A stretch of DNA of 15,784 nt from Zygnema cylindricum (taxonomy: Eukaryota; Streptophyta; Zygnematophyceae; Zygnematales; Zygnemataceae): contig JBBHKE010002668.1 of the NCBI GenBank assembly GCA_037447655.1, positions 34,827-50,610 on the forward strand, given 5' to 3'. The notes beneath the pieces were generated by a model that saw only the letters and a program-made list of their open reading frames with translations, searched no databases and was not told the DNA's origin. How positions within the stretch are numbered: the stretch's first letter is position 1; the number at the start of each line of letters is the position of its first letter. Positions 8,341 to 15,715 of the stretch are shown here, in pieces. Position numbers and translations under genes: made by a program.

Positions 8341-8559
8341 ACACCGTGAATCGCTATTAGTGTTAATATTTTTTACGCCACTTAAAACATCTTTTCTCGT
8401 ACACACTTGTCGGATTTTAGATCTGACGGCTGATATTGAAAGGTAAGATTCTCAGCTTCCGATTGGCGGTCTCAAATTAAAATTTCGACATGTGTGTACG
8501 TAGAAAAGATGTTTTAAGTTGACGTAAAAATTATTAACACTAATAGCGATTCACGGTGT
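8341..8559. mobile_element. MITE-like inverted-repeat element, copy 1
   Basis: Left arm 8341-8412 begins ACACCGTGAATCGCTATTAG; the right arm 8488-8559 is its reverse complement with a few substitutions and single-base indels. The first 27 bases are identical. The 75-base centre is shared with copy 2. No coding capacity. TACAG occurs just outside both ends (8335-8339, 8564-8568), a possible target-site trace. Confidence 0.8.
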
Positions 8560-8666
8560 ACAGTACAGTCGATTTATGGACACGTGGCAGGTTCATTTCG
8601 CGGATGCTTTACAGTAGGACCTTGGCATCAGAATTATCAATTTGGCCTCGGAAATGACGTGCAAGT

Positions 8667-8775
8667 GCTTTTCGCAACCTGTTTTCGCACGCGTGAAGCT
8701 GTTTTCGCAAGTGCATCATGTTTTCACGCGTGTGGACTTGTTTTGAAATTGCGTCTTGTTTTCAGTGCGTTTTAT
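8667..8775. repeat. ~20-bp tandem repeat with TGTTTTCGCA core
   Basis: TGTTTT recurs at 8680, 8700, 8719, 8739 and 8757, spaced 18-20 bases, followed by CGCA, CACGCG or similar. Degenerate, higher G+C than the surroundings, not explained by a gene. Confidence 0.6.
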
Positions 8776-9078
8776 CGTGCGATAAAAATCAGTTCGGAGC
8801 GGTTTTGATTGGTCAGAGAATTTTATTTTAAATTAGGGTAACCTTCCATCAGGCGTTCCCAGTAATCGTACGGTCAGGTTTACTGGCAGTAATATTTGGA
8901 ACACCTTTCCATCAGGTCGTGCCAGTGAAGCAAAAATTTCTTACGTGTTAGATTGCAATTGGTACCACGTAGGATCCTGTTGACCGCCCGGGATTAATGA
9001 AAGATTTGAAAAGTACAAAATCTCAACTGCGTATCTGTACGGGCGGACGCAGATTAAAATATCTAGTAGCGTCACGCT

Positions 9079-9209
9079 AATGTACAATCTGTACATCCTT
9101 GTATTTGTCGTTGTACCAACGGTCACGAAAACCGTTGCAAAATGAAAATTCGTACAAATGTCCATGAATGTACCATTTGTACGTTCATGTATTATCGCTG
9201 TACCAGCGG
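9079..9209. repeat. Two ~44-bp direct repeats, 88 bp apart
   Basis: AATGTACAATCTGTACATCC at 9079 and AATGTACCATTTGTACGTTC at 9167 start two copies that both run on to TGTACCARCGG (about 80% alike by eye). They lie inside the 746-bp element. Confidence 0.6.
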
Positions 9210-9516
9210 AGGCGTGACAGGATGTCCCACAACCAAGATTTTGTCGTCGAACAGGGTGGCTTTTGATGTCAGAAGGTACACGCCATCTGCCACATGTAAG
9301 TTTATAGCTTCACGGCCGTCGTGGATCGACTCTGACTTTTACAAGTGGACCAATACACGCGTCCCTGAGGACAGTCGGGGGAGACTCGCCAGGTACTGGA
9401 CAGAAGAGGCGTTTGCGTCGAAATTTCAAAATCGGACGGTGGAAGTTTTCGCCAAAAAGTCTGGAGAATCTAAACGAATTTCCGGTAAACATCTTTTATA
9501 TAAAAAAAAAAAATAG
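9142..9516 (+). other. Open frame of 124 codons inside the 746-bp element, doubtful
   Basis: ATG at 9142 opens a frame with ordinary amino-acid composition (for example ARYWTEEAFASKFQNRTVEV) ending in an A-run. I recognise no domain, and no DDE-type motif is seen. Part of it overlaps the direct repeats. It could be a remnant of element cargo or chance. Confidence 0.15.
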
Positions 9517-9643
9517 TACGGCTTAGTATGAAAAGGTACTTTCTCCAGTAAACAACCCTACTTTTCGCCTGATGGAAGGTTACTCTTAAGAGATTGATAC
9601 GATGGAATAATTTCTATAAACATTGCTCTTTCACCTAGTACAA

Positions 9644-9849
9644 TACACGGTGTACCGCTATTACGCCACTTAAAACATCTTTTCTCCGTACACATATGTT
9701 GGATTGTAGATCTGACGGTTGAGATTGAAAGGTAAAGTTCCCAGCTTCCGATTGGTTGTCTCAAATTGAAAATCGGACATGTGTGTACGGAGAAAAGCTG
9801 TTTTAAGAGACGACGACATTATTGACACTAATAGCGATACACGGTGTAC
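9644..9849. mobile_element. MITE-like element, copy 2
   Basis: Closely matches copy 1 through the arms and centre (for example GATCTGACGG and CAGCTTCCGATTGG in both). The left arm lacks about 16 bases (AGTGTTAAT plus T-run) and starts with an ACACGGTGTACC like that at its own right end. The right arm ends CACGGTGTAC and abuts copy 3. Confidence 0.8.
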
Positions 9850-9850
9850 C

Positions 9851-9920
9851 GTACACCGTGTATCGCTATTAGTGTTAATGTTTTATTTGCCACTTAAAAC
9901 ATCTTCTATCCGTACACACT
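9851..9920. mobile_element. MITE-like element, copy 3, one arm only
   Basis: GTACACCGTGTATCGCTATT and following bases match the left arm of copy 1 up to CCGTACACACT. The rest of the element is missing. It is head-to-head with the right arm of copy 2, making a large palindrome. Confidence 0.75.
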
Positions 9921-10227
9921 CTATTTTTTGGTACTTTAACCTTTTCTGAGTTTTCAGTATTTTCGAGTATAATACTCGTGTACTCGAATAGTACATTATA
10001 GTTTAGTACTGTACGGATGTGATATAGGAAAGTACTACATTTAGCGTTTCCCAATTTTTTTGGCTTTTCTCGGCAAAAGGGACACATATTGTGTACGGAC
10101 GACCTAAGTGTACAGATTAAAGGACTGTACTGTAGCGTACGAATAAAATTAGTGTACGGACGGAATTCGTATTTCTTTGGGTGAATAGTTTTGAGGAAAA
10201 TCGTATCATTCATGGCTGTCGTTTGTG

Positions 10228-10260
10228 CGCCACGTGGCGTTTTAATTGAGTTGCCACGTG
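10228..10260. promoter_or_regulatory. Paired CACGTG (G-box/E-box) sites before the candidate start of gene C
   Basis: A perfect 12-bp palindrome CGCCACGTGGCG at 10228-10239 and a second CACGTG at 10255-10260 lie 5-37 bases before ATG 10265. CACGTG is the core recognised by bHLH and bZIP regulators. Placement in the divergent intergenic region fits a promoter; this is inference. Confidence 0.35.
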
Positions 10261-10264
10261 TCAA

Positions 10265-10345
10265 ATGTCGAATTTTTCGTCCGAATGCCACGCGACTAAA
10301 TGTCGTCGTGGAAAATCTGATCAAAGGTATTTAAAAAGGAGGGTT
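10265..10345 (+). CDS. Candidate first exon of gene C
   Basis: ATG at 10265 (AAATG context) opens MSNFSSECHATKCRRGKSDQ then RYLKRR. A GTTTTT donor at 10346 would leave phase 0, as the exon at 10937 requires, and this gene uses GTTTTT elsewhere. A better-looking donor GTATTT at 10327 leaves phase 2 and does not fit. No other start was found between here and 10937, but the link is weak. Confidence 0.25.
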
Positions 10346-10936
10346 TTTCCAGTTGGGGAATTTTATATTTTTTTCAGAGATTCTCTGACTTTCTTTTTTC
10401 ATTCTCTTTTTTTATTTGTCTCGTCAATTTTTTTTTTTTTTTTTTTTTTCATTTACCTTCAGTTCAATTTGAAAAGTTTTTATGTTTGATCAATTTCTTC
10501 GAAAATTTGCCCTTTTTTTTTTTTTTTTTTTGGTCTTATTTTCATCCTCCTTCACCAATTTCGTCCTTCCATCCATTTTCCACTCATTCCACCCTTCCCT
10601 CTCCCCACCTCCCCCTCCCTCTCCTCCCTCCCCTCCCCCCTCCCCCTCCTTCCCCCCTTTTTTTTTGCATTTCCTTTCATTGAACTTATTGTTTTACATT
10701 TTATTTTTTAACAGACTTAATATCGTAATAACAATAATAATGTAAATAAAAAAACTGAAAACCAATTCCTCCTCCCCCCCCCTCAAAAAACTCCCTCCTC
10801 CACTCCCTCCCTCTCCCTCTCCTCTCCCCCTCTCTCCTCCCCCCCTCTTTTTTCTTCAGGCTTTCTTCGGTTCTATCTCCCTCTCCTCCTAAAACCCCCT
10901 CCCTAAATCCACGAATTCTTGTACCCCTTTAATTAG
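10346..10936. other. T-rich and CCCT-rich presumed first intron of gene C
   Basis: T-runs at 10428-10449 and 10513-10531, then CCCTCC tracts (about 10585-10660 and 10770-10850). CTTCAG at 10855-10860 looks like an acceptor, but no in-phase exon follows it. Confidence 0.4.
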
Positions 10937-10970
10937 GTCCTCTTTGAAGAAGATTTTCCGTGGGGTCATG
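10937..10970 (+). CDS. Gene C exon (34 bases), [11 protein letters not shown]
   Basis: Between TTTAATTAG and GTGGGT. Phase 0 at entry and phase 1 at exit; the leftover G joins AA of the next exon to give Glu. Acidic/aromatic, normal complexity within CT-rich surroundings. Confidence 0.5.
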
Positions 10971-12163
10971 GTGGGTTTGTCTCCTTACTTCCTCTCTCCT
11001 CCCTCTTTCCTTTAGAAAAGGGAGAGAAGAAAGAGGGAGAGGGAGAGGGAGAGGAGCCCCCTTTGAGTCTCAGTGAAGGGAGATATGGAGCGATGACAGT
11101 TATCGGGTTTATACCCCTTTTTAATTGGATGGTGAGAAAACTTTGTTTTAAATTGATTAATTATTTCTCCTCCCTCCCTCGCTCTCTTTCTCTCTCCCTC
11201 CCTCCCCCTCCCCCTCCCTCCTCCTCCCTCTCCTCCTCCTCCCTCCCTCCTCCTCCCTCCTCCCTCCCTCCCTCCTCCCTCCCTCCTCCCTCCACTCCTC
11301 CCTCCCCCTCCTCCTCCCTCCCTCCCTCACCCCCACCCTCCTCCTCTCCTCCTCCCCCTCCCTCTTCCTTCTCCCCCCCTCTCCCCTCCTCTCCCCTCTC
11401 TTCTTTCTTCTCTCTTTCCCTCCTTTATTTATTTACTTATTTACTTAATTTATTATCCTGTTTCTGTTTTTCCCACTCTCTCTCTCCCTCTCCTTTCGTT
11501 TTTTTGTTTTTATTTTTTTTTTTAACTAATTACCGTACATGTGAAAAAAGACAAAATAGTTGTACATGTGTTTCCAACAAAGACAAAAATGCTGCCCGAG
11601 GGCAAAAAAAAAAAAAAGGAAAAAAAAAATATTATTTTTTCACATTTTTTGACAAATTGGCGATTTTTAACACTCTTGTCTTAAAACTGAAAAATATACA
11701 TTATTAAAGAAAAAAATAAAAATAATCATAGGGAAATAAATAAGGTCAAATTAAACATATATTAAAACTCCATTTGAAAAAAACTCAAATCTGTTCTTTT
11801 TCCATCAAGATACTTGGGTACCAAAATTTCCTCTCTCATGACAAAAAAAATAAAATAAAATAAATCCCCGCAACCGACAATGTTATTTTTATTTTGTGGA
11901 TACGAATTTGCCAAAAAAGAAAATAACAAACAAATAAACCTCCCAAAAAGAAAGTATATATATATAAAAAAAAACATATATATATATATATACAGTAGTA
12001 ATGATAACTAGTCATTTTGTTGTTTTTGTCCACATTTACAATCTTGTCCTTTTGTGAAACGGTACGGTACGTCTAATTTGAATTTAATGCCGTAATTTTG
12101 TCCTTTGTCTTTTGCTTTTTCTTTTTTGGCGGATGTTCACGATCTAATTCATCTTTTTTAGTT

Positions 12164-12209
<46 letters not shown>

Positions 12210-14204
12210 TTTTTTTTTTTTTTTCCTTTTTCCCCCTTTTATTCCTTTTTTTCCCATTGTTTTTCTTTTTCTTTTTCTTTTCTTTTTTGGGGGGGGGGGG
12301 GGGAGGGGAAGAGAGATGGGATTTGATAAATAGACATGGATATTTGCCTATTTGGACACGAGAAGACTTCGGTATTTGATTTACGGACTCGTCTATGCAG
12401 CACCGTATATAAAGTTGGTCTCCCTCTCCCCTCTCCCTCTCCCTCTCCGCCCCCCTCTGCCGTTCCGTCTCCCTCTCTCTCCACCTCCCTCTCCCTCTCC
12501 CTCTCCCTATCCCTCTCCTCCTTTCTACTTCGCCCTCTCCCTCTCCCTTTCCCTCTTCTTCTCCCTCTCCCATCTCCCTCTTCCTTTCCCTTTCCCTCTT
12601 CCTCTCCCTTTCCCTCTCCCTTTTCCCCTTCCTTTCCCCTCCCGCTGCTTCTCCCTCTCCCTCTCCCTCTCCCTCTCCCTCTCCATCTCCTTCTCTCTCT
12701 CTCTCCCTCTCCCTCCATCTCCCTCTCCCTCTCCCTCCCCCTCTCCCTCTCCCTCTCCCTCTCTCTCTCTCTCCCTCTCCCTCCATCTCCCTCTCCCTCT
12801 CCCTCTCCCTCCCTCTCCCTCTCCCTATCTCTCTCCTCCTGTGCCCTTTCCCTCTCCCTCCCCATCTCCTTCTCTCTTTCCCTCTCGCTCTCCCTCTCCA
12901 TCTGCTTCTTCCTCTCCCTCGCCCTCTCCATTTCCCTCTCCATTTCCCTCTCCCTTTCCTCCTCCCTCTCCCTCTCCTTATCTCTCTCCCTCTCCCTCCC
13001 TCTCCCTCTCCCTCCCTCTCTCCCTCTCCATCTCCCTCTCCCTTTCCCTTCCCTCCTCTCCATCTCCCTCCCCCTCTCCCTCTCCTCTTCTCGTTTTTGC
13101 TGATTATTTTGTTTGTTCAGTTTTTTTTTTATCGTTCTTCAATTCTTTGTTTTTTTCAAGTTGGAAAAAATATAAATTAAATTTAAAAGAAAATAAAATT
13201 GCACTTTTTTTTTCTCGATCGTATTAGTGCGGATTGCACTTTTTTGGCTTATTTAAAAATTTGTACTTGTTTTTTGCAAAAACCATGTTTGTCGTATTCA
13301 GAAAATTGTAATTGTTTTTTTGTCTTATTGAAGAAATCTGTACTTTTTGTCGTATTCAACAAATGTGTACCTTTTTGTCTTATTAGGACCGGACTAAGCC
13401 TGTCTCCCGATGACAGCTGGCTGCCGCTGGCGAGCATTTTAATTTGTGGAGTACATATTCAGGTTTTTGTTTTTTTTTTCTTATTGTTATTTTTTTTTTT
13501 TTTTTTGTTGTTGTTGTGTTTTTCTGTTTATTTTTCTTTTTTGGGGGGGAGGGTGGGGGAGAGGTGGCAGGGGAGAGAGCTCTGTGAGGTAAATTATTTG
13601 TATTTTTTTTTTTATATTCTCTGCCTCACTCTTCTTTTTTTTTTCTTTTTTTTGGGCAGTTTGATAAATTTGTGGACGAATCGGAGCCTCTTTTTAAAAG
13701 TCGTCCGAATTTTACAAAAATATTCGGCAAAAAAGATTCCGAGTCACAAAAAACTTTTCCGAAAGAAAACTCCAATTCTACATTCGAAAATGTATAATTT
13801 TTTTTTCTCTCTCTCTCTCGTCCCCCCCTCCCCTTTTCCTCACTCCCTCTCCTCTCTCCCCTCCCCCTCCCCCTCCGCTCCCTTTTTTATTTTTTTTAGG
13901 TTTCCTTTCTTAAGCAATTTTTTTGTCACAAATATGAAACATAAAAACTTTGTCGACACTTTTTTTTCTCACCTCTCCTCTCCTTTTCCCCCATTGCCCC
14001 CTCCCTTTTTTTCTATTTTTTTTCTTTTTGTGGAAGTATTGCTAGAGGTTAGACTAACAAATTTTTTTTTTTTTTCAGAAAGTGGAAAATAAAAATAATG
14101 AAACTTTTCAAAATTTGGAGGACGAGGCAAAATGGGAAATGAGACAATGGGACGAAAAATTTCAAAAGAAAATATCAAAAAAAGAAGAAATCCGTGAGGA
14201 TTAA
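10937..14204 (+). CDS. Gene C: small multi-pass membrane protein of unknown function (6 exons seen)
   Basis: Six exons join in phase: 10937-10970, 11016-11131, 12334-12413 (or -12404), 13387-13462, 13660-13791, 14079-14204. Together they encode at least about 185 residues. An acidic/basic N-terminal part ([10 protein letters not shown], then a Glu/Gly/Lys linker) leads to three hydrophobic segments: [35 protein letters not shown] and [16 protein letters not shown] hydrophilic tail with [14 protein letters not shown] follows and ends EEIRED-TAA. The conserved-looking core 'P.FNW..W.FA.LD.....Y..Y...[16 protein letters not shown]' reads like a real membrane-protein family, but I cannot name it. 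That all five junctions keep frame, with clear acceptors at most, is the main support. The gene's repeats lie in the introns only. The start is not fixed. Confidence 0.65.
11016..11131 (+). CDS. Gene C exon: charged linker and first membrane segment
   Basis: After CTTTCCTTTAG the frame reads [24 protein letters not shown], then [14 protein letters not shown], ending at ATG before GTGAGA (phase 0). The Glu-Gly linker is built from GAGGGA hexamers like the neighbouring non-coding repeats. Confidence 0.65.
11160..11420. repeat. CCT/CCCTCC array in gene C intron
   Basis: About 260 bases of CTCC, CCTCC and CCCTCCC on the sense strand. Open frames through it (Ser/Pro-rich) are intron read-through. 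Confidence 0.85.
12289..12303 (+). repeat. Run of 15 G close to a splice acceptor
   Basis: G15 followed by AGGGG, placed between the long T-tract (about 12160-12288) and the TAG acceptor at 12331-12333 of the next exon. Confidence 0.85.
12334..12413 (+). CDS. Gene C exon: second membrane segment, two possible donors
   Basis: After ATAAATAG, reads [20 protein letters not shown] then YAAPYI, continuing FNWM from the previous exon into a W-rich helix, a charged turn and a second hydrophobic segment. Donor GTTGGT after 12413 gives ...YAAPYIK-TGLS; donor GTATAT after 12404 gives ...YAAP-TGLS. Both are phase 2. Confidence 0.7.
12420..13085 (+). repeat. CTCCCT hexamer array, about 665 bases
   Basis: Imperfect (CTCCCT)n with CCATCT, TTCCCT and CCCTTT variants, starting within ten bases of the donor of the 12334 exon. 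It keeps several frames open on both strands (Ser/Leu/Pro on plus, Arg/Glu/Gly on minus); none of these is taken as a gene. Confidence 0.95.
13216..13386 (+). repeat. ~29-bp tandem repeat ending in a splice acceptor
   Basis: Units of the form TCGTATT(C/A)AG..., AAAT-TGTAC, T5-7G recur, with TATT at 13222, 13250, 13295, 13326, 13353 and 13381. The final unit's TATTAG is the acceptor of the exon at 13387. Earlier units carry TATTAG (13222-13227), TATTCAG (13295-13301) and TATTGAAG (13326-13333). Confidence 0.65.
13387..13462 (+). CDS. Gene C exon: third membrane segment
   Basis: Begins with one base completing a codon, then [20 protein letters not shown] and GVHIQ. G+C-rich, non-repetitive, ends CAG before GTTTTT (phase 0). 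Confidence 0.75.
13660..13791 (+). CDS. Gene C exon: hydrophilic tail, first part
   Basis: After a long T-rich tract and GGGCAG, reads [20 protein letters not shown], then [10 protein letters not shown] and NSTFEN, 44 codons, before GTATAA. Charged, no hydrophobic segment. Phase 0 at both ends. Confidence 0.7.
13801..13885 (+). repeat. CT/CCCCTCC tract in the last intron of gene C
   Basis: Short CT-rich array followed by T-runs up to the acceptor TTTTTTCAG at 14078. Confidence 0.75.
14079..14204 (+). CDS. Gene C terminal exon: charged C terminus
   Basis: Acceptor TTTTTTTCAG; reads [20 protein letters not shown], then [21 protein letters not shown] and TAA at 14202-14204. The alternating charge suggests a helix or short coiled coil on one side of the membrane. 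TGTAAAT at 14210-14216 follows the stop. Confidence 0.7.
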   Translation, partial: KVENKNNETFQNLEDEAKWEMRQWDEKFQKKISKKEEIRED

Positions 14205-15290
14205 CTTGTTTGTAAATCATTTTTAGTTTTTGTGCTTTTATGGGGATTTCGTTTTTTTTCTCTTTTGTTTTTTGGTTTTCTGTTTTTCGTACTGTTTTTA
14301 AGTAGATTTTTTTTGAGATTTTGTGAGATTTTTGGCGACTGTTTTGGTTTTTTTTTTCTACATATCTGAAGTAATATTCATTTTTGTAGTTTTGGCGGTC
14401 GGTTTATTTTGTAAGAGATTTGTTTTTTTGTTTGTTTTCGTTTTGTTTTTTTAGCCAGGAAATAGCGCATATCTTAATTTTGAAAATTTTCAGACAGAAA
14501 AATATAAGAAAATTGTTTTCATATCAGTTTCTCTTCTACTAGACTTTTTTTTTTTTTTTTTTTTTTTCATTTTTTTTATATTTTTTTGTGTTCTTTTATT
14601 AGTTTTATTCTTTAAGAGTTCGGATGTATTATTGGAACAAACGCTATGGTACAAAGAAAAAAAAAAAAAACTCATATATACTGGTTTTCCATTAGGAAGG
14701 AAAAGTGTGTCACTAATATTTCTACTGTCTTTTACAAAGGTTTCTCTTTTTTTTCCTTTCAATTTATTGAAAAAAGAAGTCAGTTTTTTCTAAAATAATC
14801 AGTTATACATAATGCTAAATAATAAAAAAAAAACAACAAAAAAAAATGCACCATTGAAAAGTTTCTAAATCGCTCGTCAAAATCTCAAACATTAATATTT
14901 ATAATAATAATAATAAAAAAAAACATACCAATAACGATGAGAATAACAAAAACATTGACAATAATAACAACAATAAAACAATAATAACAATGACAATAGC
15001 AATAATCATAAACCAATAAAAAATCAATGATATAAGCCAAATAATAAAACTTTAAATCAATACAAATATTTACACAATATAAATCATAATAACAATAGAT
15101 ATACATTTCTTTCAGACTACTTTTACTATACAACTATTTCCCACTAAAAAAAAAAACTACAAAAAATAACTAAATAAAAAAAACTAAAAAACAGTACAAA
15201 TTAAACTACAATCCACTCAAACATTCCCATTTTCGAACTTTCCACCTCCGTACTGAAAAAAAAAAACATAAAAAAAAGAAAAAAACCTAA
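14205..15290. other. Convergent 3' flanks of gene C and the TraB gene
   Basis: T-rich to about 14600, mixed to 14860, then rich in AAT/AAC trinucleotides (14895-15075) and A-runs to 15290. On the TraB strand the last part is a U-rich 3' UTR. No supported gene; a short minus-strand open frame at 14490-14762 has a plausible stretch (RETFVKDSRNISDTLFLPNG) but no family match and poly-A-coded Lys runs. Confidence 0.4.
14895..15060. repeat. AAT/AAC trinucleotide-rich tract
   Basis: Imperfect AATAAT, AACAAT and CAATAAT units, not coding. Confidence 0.65.
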
Positions 15291-15560
15291 CTAAGACCCA
15301 ATATTCGCAAAAAATTGGGTATAAATGACCCACAAAATCCCACCAATAACCGTTTCGACCGCCAAATTTTTCATAAAATTTTTTACTTGTACCCCATTCT
15401 CTCGACTTTCTCTCGATCCAACCAAATCTTTAAATCGTAAATTTTCTTGATTATTTTTTAAAGCGAAAACGATACCTCTCAAATGTCCTCTTCCCACGAT
15501 TCCGACAACTTTTGAACTTCCATTGACCGCTTTGCTTCTTTTTAAGGACCAGGCGAGGTA
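15291..15560 (-). CDS. TraB-domain protein, C-terminal exon (gene continues past the window)
   Basis: After TCTTTTAG (acceptor at 15561-15563) the frame reads YLAWSLKRSKAVNGSSKVVG, then IVGRGHLRGIVFAL, LRFKDLVGSRESREN and VETVIGGILWVIYTQFF, ending NIGS-TAG (15291-15293), 89 codons. KVVGIVGRGHLRGI matches the conserved 'VV.VVG.GH..GI' block near the end of TraB/PrgY-type domains (bacterial PrgY, animal TRABD, plant TRB proteins), and LRF.DLVG follows as in eukaryotic members. The last 25 residues hold one hydrophobic helix, consistent with the C-terminal membrane anchoring known for plant mitochondrial-surface TraB proteins; the location here is inferred. The first two TraB motifs and the start must lie beyond 15784. 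Biochemical function of the family is not settled. Confidence 0.8.
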   Translation of the reverse strand, partial: YLAWSLKRSKAVNGSSKVVGIVGRGHLRGIVFALKNNQENLRFKDLVGSRESRENGVQVKNFMKNLAVETVIGGILWVIYTQFFANIGS

Positions 15561-15581
15561 CTAAAAGACAAAAAGTGGGAG

Positions 15582-15613
15582 AGAGAGAGGGAGGGAGGGC
15601 GGGAGGGAGAGAA
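15582..15613. repeat. GAGA/GGGAGG tract in TraB intron
   Basis: Purine-rich on plus, pyrimidine-rich on the sense strand, within the intron before the terminal exon. Confidence 0.75.
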
Positions 15614-15664
15614 CGACCATTAAAGACCATATATGATAATACGCAGGACTAACTTGTTTCTTAC

Positions 15665-15703
15665 CCTAGACCGCTTTGTGCCTTTTTTACGAACACCACA
15701 ATA
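15665..15703 (-). CDS. Possible 39-base cassette exon or exon echo in the TraB gene
   Basis: Preceded on the minus strand by a long pyrimidine tract and CTTTTAG, followed by GTAAGA, both strong splice sites. It is 39 bases, so inclusion keeps frame (YCGVRKKGTKRSR). Its sequence resembles the start of the terminal exon: ten bases GACCGCTTTG (plus strand, 15669-15678) are identical to 15525-15534, with A/T runs aligned beyond. Family alignment from memory suggests it is not part of the standard TraB domain, so alternative or decayed exon status is more likely than constitutive use. Confidence 0.35.
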
Positions 15704-15715
15704 CTAAAAGAAAAA

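Larger units (their letters stand above)
8838..9583. mobile_element. 746-bp element with 18-bp perfect terminal inverted repeats
   Basis: GTAACCTTCCATCAGGCG at 8838-8855 is exactly inverted at 9566-9583. A subterminal TTTACTGG lies inside each end at similar distance (8879-8886; complement CCAGTAAA at 9545-9552). A second copy of the terminal motif (ACCTTTCCATCAGG) lies at 8903-8916. TTAA occurs just outside both ends (8829-8832, 9585-9588) but not at matching spacing. No transposase motif is seen, so it is read as a non-autonomous DNA transposon. Confidence 0.65.

Noticed and set aside
9875-10324. Minus-strand frame of 149 codons with ordinary composition
   Set aside because: It overlaps MITE copy 3 and the candidate gene C exon on the other strand, shows no domain, and shares its end (RCFKW) with a frame in copy 2, so it reflects the repeat.
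12073-13227. Long Ser/Leu/Pro-rich (plus) and Arg/Glu/Gly-rich (minus) open frames
   Set aside because: They are products of the CTCCCT hexamer array, whose period of six keeps frames open on both strands. The real exon 12334-12413 is only their first few codons.
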